Positions 40,982-51,800 of a stretch of 64,000 nt of DNA are shown one piece after another. How positions within the stretch are numbered: position 1 is the first letter of the stretch; each line of letters begins with the position of its first letter. The DNA comes from Podospora comata (lineage: Eukaryota > Ascomycota > Sordariomycetes > Sordariales > Podosporaceae). Below the pieces are notes generated by a model. It did not search any database, was not told where the DNA came from, and saw nothing but the letters and a program-made list of their open reading frames with translations. The stretch covers positions 7,750,001 to 7,814,000 of the forward strand of contig CP071493.1 of assembly GCA_017354895.1 (NCBI GenBank). The letters run 5' to 3'. The position numbers and the translations under genes were made by a program.

Positions 40982-42547
40982 ATGGGATCCGTTGATAAAC
41001 CAAGCCTGGCAGGCATTGACCTTCCAATAATCAAGCTCGATACCACACTCACCGAGCTCTTCAGACGGGCGAGCCCACAACACGCAAGCACCCGTTTGGG
41101 AATGGTGTTTTGTGGTGTCAACAGCGGCGTTGACCTCAACCCAGATTTTCCACGCAACACAAAGTACCTCTATCAAGACAGCCCTTTCAACACCGTCCCT
41201 CGGAAAGAGCTCACACGAAAGAACCACGACCTCAGGAAGTCCCTAGCTATGAAGTATCTCAGCCTCATCCCCCAAAGAGACGCCTTCATCGCAGGTCCAT
41301 CCCCAGTGATCATGTTCAACATGAACCAGTCCCCCGCCACAGTCGCCCACGATCGTGAAGAAGCCACCACCACCCTCTCCGTCCTTGACCCCTCCCAAAG
41401 ACCCAACCTTGTCTTCTGCCCCGGCCCGTCCAAGATCCCCATGAAAGAATACGGCATCGACAAGATCACCTACAAAATCGTCGCTGACGGCCTGGAGTCA
41501 TATCCCCTAACCCACTCCCTAGAAACCCACTGGATCCTCAACTCCAAAGCCGGCCTCGCCAGGTCCGGTCTTCCCACGCCCAGGTGCGACATCATCTCCG
41601 TCAAGGGATACCCCCCAGCCTCTCCCAGATCCTGCTGCGACGCCTGCCGCGCAGACAAGCGATCCAACGATTTGACATTCATCCCCGAATCTTGCTCCGG
41701 CCCAAGGGGTCAATGGGTGAAGACCGAATCTGCCAAAGTGCTCTCTGCCATCTCCTCCCGGCCGGTGCCGTTTGTTCTCAAGAACCAGCAGGTTTTCGGC
41801 GGAGCGGGAACCTGGCTGGTGACCACGCAAGAACAAAAAGACGATTTGCTGTCTGATTTTTCCAGCCCCGACGGCCCCCTGAGGAAGTTACTGTCCCAAG
41901 TCACTCCCGAGAATCATCACATGGATCCCGCGGCGGTGGTGATCTCGGATATGGTCTCCAACCCCATCGGGGACTACGGCTTGACCTTTTTTGTCAATGA
42001 GGACGGGGAGCCTGTTTTCTTGGCGGCATCAGAGCAAATGACTGATGGGAATAACGCCTGGGTTGGCAGCACCATAGTCTACTCGAGGCAGGAGGCACTG
42101 TACGAGAGATTCCAAGTGTTGATGTCGCGGACTGCGGAATTTGTGGCGAAACATGGGTATGTCGGGCCGGTGGGGATCGATGTCTTGGAGACGGGGACGG
42201 AAGGGGAGACGGAGACGCATTGTGGGGAGAGAACAAAGTTTCACGTGGTGGATTTGAATGTTAGGACGTCGGGGAGTCTGGCCTTGCCGTTGTTGAAGGG
42301 GCATTTCACTCAAAGGGGGCTGGATTGCGCCAGCAGTTTTGGCATTACGGTTAAGGGCGGAAGGGAGGAGTTTGTGAGGAAGTGGAGGAGGGAGTTTGAG
42401 GAGGGAAGGATGTTTGTGTTGAGTTGGTATGAGGATCGGGAGGAGGGGGCGAGCATTGCGGATGTGGTTGTGGGGGCGGAAAACGAGGAGGGGTTGCAAG
42501 GGATGATTGAGCGGGTTAAGGAGGGCAGCGAGGAGGTTGTTTTCTAA
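40982..42547 (+). CDS. ATP-grasp domain protein (solid-state culture-specific type)
   Basis: A 521-aa single-exon protein. ATP-grasp enzymes join a carboxylate to an amine or thiol using ATP. This subfamily was named in Aspergillus oryzae for expression in solid-state culture, and its product is unknown. The start MGSVDKPSLAGIDLP has a good context (caccATGGG). Visible family marks are the Lys-bearing strand PFVLKNQQVFGGAGTWLV (ATP-binding Lys and glycine loop), VVISDMVSNPIGDYGLTFFV, YVGPVGIDVLET and FHVVDLNVRTSGSLALPLLKGHF (Mg-binding D-x-N). The third codon position becomes G-rich toward the 3' end. There is no obvious cluster partner next to it. Confidence 0.88.
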   Translation: MGSVDKPSLAGIDLPIIKLDTTLTELFRRASPQHASTRLGMVFCGVNSGVDLNPDFPRNTKYLYQDSPFNTVPRKELTRKNHDLRKSLAMKYLSLIPQRDAFIAGPSPVIMFNMNQSPATVAHDREEATTTLSVLDPSQRPNLVFCPGPSKIPMKEYGIDKITYKIVADGLESYPLTHSLETHWILNSKAGLARSGLPTPRCDIISVKGYPPASPRSCCDACRADKRSNDLTFIPESCSGPRGQWVKTESAKVLSAISSRPVPFVLKNQQVFGGAGTWLVTTQEQKDDLLSDFSSPDGPLRKLLSQVTPENHHMDPAAVVISDMVSNPIGDYGLTFFVNEDGEPVFLAASEQMTDGNNAWVGSTIVYSRQEALYERFQVLMSRTAEFVAKHGYVGPVGIDVLETGTEGETETHCGERTKFHVVDLNVRTSGSLALPLLKGHFTQRGLDCASSFGITVKGGREEFVRKWRREFEEGRMFVLSWYEDREEGASIADVVVGAENEEGLQGMIERVKEGSEEVVF

Positions 42548-43280
42548 TTGTTTTTCTTGGGGGTTTTCTGGGTTTGTATCAAGCAGGCGTTTTTTATCAT
42601 TAGCAAGCCGGTGTTGTGGTCCAGAGTCAGATCGACTTTCTGTTCGATATGAGAGAAGCAATGATTTTAGTGGACGATCCGTTAATTCCCAAGTATGCTA
42701 CAGTCCACAGCTCTCAAGGAAAAATGGCTAGGTCCCATATTCGGACCTTGAAATACCACCGGCAGTTGAAGCCCTACTGCTTCCAACGTGGCACGGCAGA
42801 TCACCGTTGCATCCAGCCCCTCTTTGAGTCTGGTTCCCCTTCTCCAATATTTCTTAGTCACTGCTTCCTCAGCTCACAGGAGCCAGTCCGCAGGCGGGGA
42901 ACTTTCTATTGTTTCCTGCTAAAGGCAAAGAAGGCAACGCAGGTTAAGCATGGTGTCTGAGCGGGTACCATTCATAAAAGAGTCTGGGGAAGGTCTATGC
43001 AATGATCGCCGCCGTTAATGGCAAGGTAAGTCTCCGTTGGCTTTTCGATTGGTGCGCGAGGACACCATCTGGATGGCTGAGAAACAATAGTTTGTACTGC
43101 AAGGTGTGGCACCTCAATTGGAGATGCGCTGGTTTGTAAAGGAGAGGACCATTAAACCCAACACCAGGGCCCGACTCCCGCTGTTGTGCTCCTGACTCTT
43201 CTTGCTTTTTGGGCGGGCATCTTCCGCACGTTGGAATATCTGACACGAAATTCGAAGAATTGTTAGAGAGAATCAAGATC
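42548..43280. other. Intergenic region upstream of acetate transporter
   Basis: A 733-bp stretch with no recognised gene. It contains the promoter of the following transporter gene; no FacB or CreA site is claimed. Confidence 0.35.
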
Positions 43281-44286
43281 ATGTCAACCCAAAGCGAGCC
43301 AGCAACAAGCTCCAATGGCGTCCGGGTGGTGGGCGACGAGGAGAAGGGCCTCCACAGAACGCAAACTGGGGTGACAATGTCCCCAGAGCTCTTCGAGAAA
43401 CTCTACCTCACACCAAAAGTTCCCCATGTTGGGGACAACAACAGACGCTTTGCGAATCCTACGGCATTGGGGTTTGTCGGGTGAGTGATGGGCGTGCAGT
43501 GGACAAATATAAATACTGACAGCACCATAGCTTCGTGATCTCAACCTTCACCTTTTCAATCGTCTGTATGGGATGGGGTGGAGCCTCAGGATTCTCTCCT
43601 GTCGTGTAAGTCAGCAATGTACAGACCAGAACAGAGAGCTGACTGATACATAATCAAAAACAGGGGGATCTTCTTCTTCGTCGGCCCCGTCCTCCTCCTC
43701 TTCGCAATGGTCTTCGAGTGGATAATGGGGAACTTCTTTCCCATGATGGTCATGGGCCTGTTCGCCGTGTTCTGGCTGAGTTTCGGAATGCTCCAGCTCC
43801 CAGCTTTGCAACTGGCTGCTCCATATGCCACCGATGCTGATCCGACAGGACTTGCCTCGCGCGAATACAACGCCGTCATTGCGCTGTATTTGATTGTCTG
43901 GGGGTTCGCCCTATTCACCTTCTTCATCTTCACCTGCAAGATCAACGCTGTCTTTGCCACTATTTTCTTGCTGGTCAGCCTTGGAGCCTGGGTGCTGAGT
44001 GGTGCATACTTTCGAGCAAGTGCCGGGGACTTTGATGGTGCTGGGAAACTGCAAAAGGTGAGAGACTTCCACCGAATGAAGACGTCGAGGCTAACACGTC
44101 TGGTAATCACAGGCGGGTGGTGCATTATTGTTCATAGTGGCGTTGCTAGGATGGTACATGTGTTTTATCATCATGGCGGGAGAAATGCGCATCACGCTGA
44201 GTCTTCCAGTTGGCGATTTAAGCCATCTCTGGCCTAAGACTGATGTCGAGTTAGCGGCAGTTGAGCAGCGTGAGCATCGGGATTGA
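43281..44286 (+). CDS. Gpr1/Fun34/YaaH family acetate transporter
   Basis: Plasma membrane carrier for acetate and related monocarboxylates (Ady2/AcpA relatives). Exons are 43281..43480, 43531..43605, 43664..44057 and 44113..44286, 280 aa, all phases closing. The cytosolic N-terminus carries VGDEEKGLHRTQTG. NPTALGFVGFVIST is the family's NPAPLGL-type motif at the start of the first of six membrane spans. Other spans are GIFFFVGPVLLLFAMVFEWI, FFPMMVMGLFAVFWLSFGML, VIALYLIVWGFALFTFFIF, VFATIFLLVSLGAWVLSGAY and ALLFIVALLGWYMCFIIMA. The C-terminus is short (VELAAVEQREHRD). Growth on acetate or ammonia export is known for relatives; which applies here is not visible. Confidence 0.92.
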
Positions 44287-44946
44287 GGAAGGGGGTTAAA
44301 CCATTGAGCACATCGTTACTGGTGCAGGGAGTTTCAAACATTGAACATGTTTAATGCACACCCATGAGCCACCTACAGTCCTACACACTCATCTGGCAAT
44401 TGAAATGGTCAGATGGCTCAACAGGTAAGCCGTAGGAGGGGGTTTTCCGGTGAGCTTTTTTGGTAATACTTTTTCGATGGTGACTTCCTGCGATTGTTTG
44501 ATTTGAAGCAAAAGACCCTTGATAGGGGAAACCAAGTGTTCTGAGGTGGGAGCAAATCCTCCGGGAGCCGCCCCACTGCCGCGCTCCACAATCGCACCTT
44601 CTGCATCTTCACTTCATATCAGGCTGTCATTGAAGGTATTCGAGAACAATCTCAATGTATCTTTCAAACCTTCCACACTGTTTCATCCGTTGGGGGGCTT
44701 TGGAAGGAGGGAAGCCACCACAAGCAAGGACCCACAGTGAGGCAAACCGCAGCTTCGTTGGCATCTGATTGGTCAATTGGCGTGTAAGTGAGAGGATCTA
44801 TCGTCATCGATCTTTGAGATCGACCACAGCAGCTCAATCCATGACGAAATCGAACCTGGAGGGCCCATAGGAGCTTAATCCTACCCTTAAAGAGCTTCCA
44901 GTTCTGTTCATTGTCTCCAAGCGTTTTGAACCTCCAAAGAAAAGCC
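44287..44946. other. Intergenic region between transporter and SDR gene
   Basis: A 660-bp stretch with no recognised gene. The segment before 44947 would be the SDR promoter and leader. Confidence 0.35.
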
Positions 44947-46082
44947 ATGTCCCTTTCGCCCTTGACATCTCGTCTCATCCAAACATCTACTCTCTCAACC
45001 ACAAGACTCAGATCACTCCCAGTTCTCTCTCGCGCGATCCACACAGCGGTGCCCAGAGCGAAAACTCCAGCTCCTCAACCACTATCACTCAACCCCCCCC
45101 AAAAGCAAGCCTTTCGTCACTTCACCAAAATGTCGAAGAGCGTTGCCGCCGCGTCTCACGATGACTTCAACCGCAACTCCCTTTTCAACCTCAAAGGCCG
45201 CGTCGCCCTCGTCACGGGCGGCGGTTCCGGAATCGGTCTCATGGCCACCCAAGCCCTCGCGGCAAACGGTGCCAAAGTCTACATCGTCGGCCGCACCAAA
45301 GAGAAGCTCGACAAGGTAGTCGAGATCTACAACAAGGACATTGAGGGCGAGATCATCGCCATCCAAGGGGACGTCACCAAGAAGGAAGAGGTCGCCCGTC
45401 TGTACAAGGAAATCTCCGCGCGGGAAAAGTGCTTGTGCATCCTCATCAACAATGCCGGTGTGAGCAGCACGACGGTTACGACAGAGACGGAGACGGCGCA
45501 GGAGATGAAGCACAATTTGTTTGAGAATGAGAACATGACCGAGAAAGACTGGACGGATACGTACCAGACCAATGTCGCGAGCATTTACTTTATGACCTCG
45601 GCGTTTTTGCCATTGCTGCAGGCCAGCTCGGAGAGGCACCCTCACTGGTCGGGGACTGTGATCAACATTAGCAGTATCAGCGGTTTGGTGAAGGGGTCGC
45701 AGCATCGTGAGTTTTCCTTTATTTCTCTCCTCAGGTTTTATGAATACTGACATTTGTCACAGACTTTAGCTACAACGCCAGCAAAGCCGCCGCCGTCCAC
45801 CTCACGCGAATGATGGCGGCGGAGATCGCCGAGAACGGCCACAAGATCCGCGTCAACAGCATCGCTCCGGGTGTCTTCCCCAGTGAGATGACCGCTGACG
45901 AGAGCGACGAGTATCAGAAGAGCCACATTGACGCTGAGAAGTACAAGGGCAAAGTACCAGCTGGCCGGCCAGGAAGGGATATTGACATGGCCCAGGCTGT
46001 GTTGGCGCTAGCAGCCAACCAGTACATTGATGGCCAGACGGTTGTTGTTGATGGTGGCTACACCCTTACCATGGGTATGTAG
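44947..46082 (+). CDS. Short-chain dehydrogenase/reductase with mitochondrial-type presequence
   Basis: NAD(P)-dependent oxidoreductase resembling RhlG-type 3-oxoacyl reductases. Exon 1 is 44947..45706, exon 2 45763..46082; 359 aa. The Rossmann motif TGGGSGIG is near residue 91 with GRTKEKLD after it. NNAG follows, then the catalytic Ser in INISSISG and the Tyr/Lys pair in FSYNASKAA (the junction creates H-F-S-Y). The end DGQTVVVDGGYTLTMG closes the fold. The first 60 residues are Arg/Ser/Thr-rich and free of acidic residues (MSLSPLTSRLIQTSTLSTTR), as in mitochondrial presequences. An internal ATG at 45130 (MSKSVAAASHDD) in good context could start a cytosolic form. Substrate unknown. Confidence 0.92.
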
Positions 46083-47655
46083 GACGTAGGTGATGGAGTG
46101 TAAGGAAAAGTATTCAAATCACAACAGATCAGCACAATGTTGCAATAGTGTGTTTTGATTCAGGGTGTTGAATTGTTATTACCTTTGCGTGTTGAGCGTT
46201 GTTTTGAAAATGGTTTGATTTCTCAACACTATATCCGACCTAAATATGAGTACTACTTTCGTCAACTCATCAACTCACTTAAAGCGGCCCATAGGAGTTT
46301 GTTTATCTGAAGTGATGTAGTCACCAACCAGTTTCATCAAGATTTAATGGATGACGCCATCAAAAGGAGTGTCATTACAGGTGAGACTGGGCATACTATG
46401 AGTGAGCGGTGACTCATGCATGTGTATGATTAGATTGATTGGTGATGAACTCAAATTCTACAATCTTGTGGTTCTTGGCCTCGGTAGTGACTGTAGAAAA
46501 TGGCAATTATGGGAGGGGTCCTGCCCATACAAACAGAAGCGCGAGCGGAGGTGGAGTTTCTATGAGGGAGATGGCTTTTGAGAACTATCTGTCCAAGCTA
46601 CGGATGTGTATCGAGAGAAAACTGAATCGGTCACCTGTAAGTAGGATCGAGTTTCCCTGACCGTTTTGCTCATAACCGCTCAATTGACCTTCGCAGAAAT
46701 CGTTATCGCAGGCAGGGCAAGGTAGCCGCGCCATGCATGCAACAGAAAGCCCGAGAACGTGCATCCCGTACCATTGGTCCCACGGCCGCCCCGGCCCACA
46801 GAAGTTTAAACGGACGAAAATCAGATAAAAGCTTGTTTCCGCCACGACAAAAACGACAAATGCCACGCTCAGTGACATCATGTATGTACTGGTTATGTTC
46901 ACAGATCTCTCAACCCCTTTGACCCATGTGGCGCTACACTACCGAGGCGGCTCAATCGATCGATCGGGGGACATCCCGGGGTGCATACCCGACATCAAAT
47001 GATGCGATCATGGGAGCTACTGCAAGAGATGATGGGATGGAGATCGGGCGGCGGCACGTTTGTCCACGGTTAAAAGCAGATCATGTGTGGTAGCCGCATA
47101 TGGCAGCCTTGATAGGTCAGGTAGTATTCTCTCCTAACAAAGTCTCGACTTGACTTCGGGCCACCTAGTTTGTTCGGTAGTGGTTTGTGGTGATTTTTTC
47201 AATTTCTCCCAAAAAGTCCTTTCCAGAAATCCAACTCAGAGTGGTGATGTCCAATCTGGCCCATCCTTGCGCTGTTGCCTGGGTGTATGTTCAAAAAAAA
47301 AAATGCAAAGACGTGAAAGAAAGGGGTATCCGCATCAGTCTCCATCTCATCCAGTAGTCCAAAATATGTGTTCCGGCCTAGTACGTGATGTGAAGCATGC
47401 AAAATGTATGTGCAAAGGAAATCATGGCGGAGGGGCCACTCCTGTATCGCTGTCGACCCTTATGCAAGTAAATATGTGTGAGATAAGTGTTTGGGCGAGA
47501 GGTGATAGACCAAGCTCGCTCTCCAAGAAAGGGGGTATCAAGTTTGATGACAATGAAATCCGAAATGCAGATGCTGGTGAAAAGACAAAAGACCGCCAAA
47601 CAGTGAACCCAACCAAACCGTATACAAAAAGAAACACCCCGAAAGAGAGACAAGT
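46083..47655. other. Convergent 3' region between SDR and SWIRM genes
   Basis: A 1.57-kb stretch with no recognised gene. Open frames on either strand are short and lack domains. Confidence 0.4.
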
Positions 47656-48876
47656 CTAAGGACGAGCCCTGGTCCACTCAATGTTGAGCCATCCAACTTT
47701 ATCGAATGCCTGCCAAAGCTTCGAGGCCTTGTTGACATCGATCTTGCAGGCCTGTTGTGCGTCAGTCTTGCGAAATTCCTTGCCAATCAAGGCACATTCG
47801 CGCCTGCGCAAAAATATACGTCTCTTGCTCGTGAGATATGTAGCGCAGTCCAGTCGAAGGTTGCTTGCCAGGATGAGTTCGTCAGGGTGAAGCAAGTGAC
47901 GATGTGGGTCGTTGCTGAGATCCAGAGCATTCCCCTTCCATTCCACCTTTAGACTATTTGGCCTCCCTTGCGGGAGCGAGTCGAGTGGCGGTGAAAGATC
48001 TTCCAATGCCTCAAAATCCTTGTCCTCGCGATTGGGCGCCGCGTTTCGCATGCGAGGCTCTGGGGTGGCGTGGACGTGACCCGCTGTCGGCGGACGAGTT
48101 GGCGCGGGAGTTGCTCGGATAGGCCTAGGGGCTTGTGCCTTGACCTTGGGGGATCTTGGTTTCTGCACACGAGCCACAGGTGCCCTGGGAACGTGTATCC
48201 GAGGTGGCGTAGCGTTGGAAGCCGGAAGGATGGTCGGAAGCCGCGCCCTCGCCACACTTCTCGCGCTCTCACGATCGGCCTGCCGCAACCTCCTTTCCTG
48301 CTCCATCCACTTCCTTGGATTTTGGCTGAACCTTTTGTAGACCTCAGACTTGAAGTAGATCACCAGCTGATAGTCCTCCCGTTTAGGAGGCGAGACGCTC
48401 TCAAATAGACTGGGAGGTCTCGCCGCAATGTGTTTGTTCATCAAGTCATCCTCCACTGATCCAGCTGCCCTGGGGGCCGGTGGAAAGAGCGGCAAGGGGG
48501 CAGCGCTGGCCCTTTCAGCAGTCTCATACAAAATCGGATCGCTTGGTCCGACGCTGCGGTGCATCACGGACGGGGTCAACTTCGAAAGCGGCGATGAAGG
48601 AGGCGACACAGGCGGGGAAGGAGGTGGGTTTGGGCGCTGCATTTCAAAACCCTTGCTGTTCTGCGCGGTGATGTTCATGTCCGAGTTCATGTCGTCTAGG
48701 GGAGCAGGTCCAGGAGGAGACAGGAGATGACTTGGGTTTGGCATGATGGAGCGTGCAGTAGACAAGTTTGGCTTTTGGGAAGGCGGTGACAATGGGTTCC
48801 TTGCAGTCGGGTGAATTCTTCCAAACGACATAGGCATGTGCATCGAGTTGTTGTTGGAGTTCAGTTGGTCAGCCAT
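47656..48876 (-). CDS. SWIRM domain protein (Fun19-like)
   Basis: SWIRM domains are helical modules of chromatin complexes; the yeast relatives are Fun19 and YOR338W. It is a single exon of 406 aa from MADQLNSNNN at 48876; an ATG three codons upstream (48885) and an open frame up to 49161 also exist. The first 300 residues are disordered and Pro/Ser/Arg-rich (RPNPPPSPPVSPPSSPLS and basic RAPVARVQKPRSPKVKAQAP). A short conserved box, DYQLVIYFKSEVYKRFSQNP, precedes a basic helix. The SWIRM domain is at the C-terminus: LLHPDELILASNLRLDCATY, LTSKRRIFLRR, KTDAQQACKIDVNKASKLWQ and AFDKVGWL. A role in transcription or silencing is inferred. Confidence 0.87.
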   Translation of the reverse strand: MADQLNSNNNSMHMPMSFGRIHPTARNPLSPPSQKPNLSTARSIMPNPSHLLSPPGPAPLDDMNSDMNITAQNSKGFEMQRPNPPPSPPVSPPSSPLSKLTPSVMHRSVGPSDPILYETAERASAAPLPLFPPAPRAAGSVEDDLMNKHIAARPPSLFESVSPPKREDYQLVIYFKSEVYKRFSQNPRKWMEQERRLRQADRESARSVARARLPTILPASNATPPRIHVPRAPVARVQKPRSPKVKAQAPRPIRATPAPTRPPTAGHVHATPEPRMRNAAPNREDKDFEALEDLSPPLDSLPQGRPNSLKVEWKGNALDLSNDPHRHLLHPDELILASNLRLDCATYLTSKRRIFLRRRECALIGKEFRKTDAQQACKIDVNKASKLWQAFDKVGWLNIEWTRARP

Positions 48877-51800
48877 GTTGGGCATGACTGTCTGGCCGTC
48901 TGCAGGGTGGCAAACCCCAAGCATTGACATACGAGGCGTGTTCGGACGATGACGAGGGACTGGCCAGGACCTGAGTTGCGTAGAACTGTCCTTGCGAGAT
49001 CGGCTGTAGAAGGGTGAGTTTGCAACTGCTGTTGATGTAGGGCGAGAAATGCAGGATTGTATGGTCGGGCACGTCAGGCACCCGTGGTTTCTTTGTCTGA
49101 TGATGACTGCGGCGACTGATTGGGTGCGTGGGTGTCTGTATGAGGGGGAACGGCAGCTCAAGTAGTTGTTGAATAGGGCACAATGCGAAGCGTTTCAATG
49201 CCCATCGTCTGGCTGTGGCCGTGGTTTTGTTGGTGGTAGTTGCCTTGTTTGCTGAAACTGAACAATGGCCAACTGGGGGGTCTTCGTGGGGATATAGGTG
49301 AACAATAGCTGGCGGTGGTGGCCTTGCAATGGTCGGTCAATGGAAGCCGTTGGAAGCCGTCGGTGACAGTGGCGAAATGGGCGCCGCGCAATGCTTGTGT
49401 AGGCAGCTTTGTAACGGACAATGGCAAAAAAGGAAACTTCTGGTGGGCGTTGCTCGAGATTAACCAAAAGACAAAATAAGAGCGAGAAGGGAGACTTATG
49501 AACAGCAAGGGCGCAAGCCATGGAGGACGACCAAGTACTCCCTACACTGTGGGTCTTTACACTTATAAGCCCAAGCGCCACAAGGCGGCAAACGGTCTGG
49601 GGAGGGTGAGGTTGGTCACACGGATGGCCCAAAACGGTGCAACGGGCTGGGGACATGTACATGTACTTCCATGTACGCAGTGCTGGAGACACACCAGGGG
49701 GCAGACTAACGAAATGCCGAGGGGATGGACCAGAGGTTTGTGGCCAGTTAGGTCAAGCAGCTCTCTTTGACTGTCGGGCGCCAGTCTGCCGTGCAGGAGA
49801 GAGAATGTACTCCTGCCCAAGATTGTTGCTTGTGAGTACACCGCAAGAGCCCCTCAACGCTGGCTTGTATCAAACAGCCCTCCTGTCGTGATTGGTGTTT
49901 GGATATTCCAACACTGTGCTGTTGTTGTTTCGAATATCAGGACGATTGGACCACTTACAACCACCAATGCTGCAACTGCCGCAATCATGTTGCTTTGTCG
50001 TCGAGGGAGAGCTTTGGGCACCTGGGTTTGGGTTGTGACATCCCATCTGGCGAGCGGAGACAGGTGCCAAGTTGTATGTCACGACGAACATTGCTTCCCG
50101 TGAGAGTCTACATTCAGGAAGCTGATCCTGGGACTAGAAACTGGGGCACCTGCCTTACTACCAAGGCAATCCGCGCTGTAGTCTTGTCCGCCTGGCTCCT
50201 CACTTGAAACTGGCGATCAACCGGACCGAGACTGAGATGGCCAACATGGACAAGCCGTTGGGTGAGGTATCTTTGGGATGGGCAGGCTCGGCAAACGAAA
50301 AATCAAGAACGTCGTAGTTTGGCAAGTTGAGTGAGTATCAGGTCGGGCTGTCCGCCTTCAGTTGCAAGCTACCCATCATGAGCGGGACGAGGTGATGTCG
50401 AGATTGTGAGGGAGGGGTTGTGGGCTCTGTGGGGTTGCGGAGGGGGAGTTGGACTGGCCGGCGATTTGAAGTGGAAACCCCCCCCCCTTTTTTTTGTCAA
50501 TTGAGCGCGGGGAGCGGTGTCTGGCACATGAGCCTCCATACTCAATTGAATTTGAACCCCAATTGGGCGCCAGTTGGGCAGTGAGGCCTAGCTTGAACAT
50601 CCGTAGCATCCACGCGCTTCCCCGTGCGAAAGGGGAGTTCGACAACTCAGATCAGTGCAAGCAGGTCGGTGCATGGACGCCATGGCTCAACCACCGACGC
50701 GTTGCCACTTGGGATTGCTGAAGCGAACAAGAAGCAATGGAACGTGAATTGGCCAATCAAGGCAGCAACGCGGGCGAGAGAGGCGGTCCCATCCTGTGAA
50801 GAGGTCTGGAGGCTTCGTTTCTGAGATATTGGGGGTTGGAGTCGAGTTGGCCGCGTCAAGAAGTATGAGTCATAGCTCGATGTCCTTTGGGGCGTTGCTT
50901 CACCTAACAGGTTGACCTCGAAATGGAGGGAATGGAAGGTCCTGGCAACCGGCGTGCTGTGTAATCTGCCGGTTGCTCCCAGGTGGCTGCTAGCTGGACA
51001 GCCTGATGGCTCGACCAATGATAGGCCCAAGCCCCGATAAGATGCCGCTTATGACGATGTACTCTTGGCGCTTCAGAAGTACCACAACCTTCCACCTGAA
51101 CGATGGTATCAAACTCAACTGCTCTGGGCGGGCTGATCGCAAATCCAGCCTGACGGATTCTTTGATATCAATAGTAAGCTATTTCTGGTGGAGAAATAGA
51201 GACACCGGACATTGCAATCTCACAATTCCACACAACCTGATGCCAAAGGAGCCAAGGTTTTGCCCATTTTCATCCGGTGTCCCTCTGTTCACAGTCCAGG
51301 TGAGCTACCTGACTTGTTAGACCGCTGCCATTGAGCATTTAGGAGAATTGAGTTGGCCCAGTGCCGTGTCGGATTTCGGCCGACATATCTCTCATGGCAC
51401 AATACGCTAGAAACAGCATGATTGATTGCCATTGCGTCGAAGCAACCTCCGAACGATCCGTGATCATGGCACCGATAGCACCAAAGCATCGCACTCATCG
51501 CGGACAGAACCTCGCCTCCTTGATTCGCAACCCTCCCCAGTTTGCCCGCCATCGGCTAGGCAGGCTCACATGGAACGCAATTGACTTTCATTGTCTCGTA
51601 AGGCGTGTGGCATGACTCCCAACAATGTGCTCCCAGCTCCCAGCTCCCAGGATTGCGCTTGGTAATCCCGGATGCCCACGAGTTTCTCCAATCTCCATGC
51701 TTAAGTCCGCAATGCCGTTCAATAAGGTCAGTTGTATGGATTGTTGGTCCTCATCGGCGACTTTGGTGATCAGTCACCCAGTTTGCGGCCTAGTAACAAT

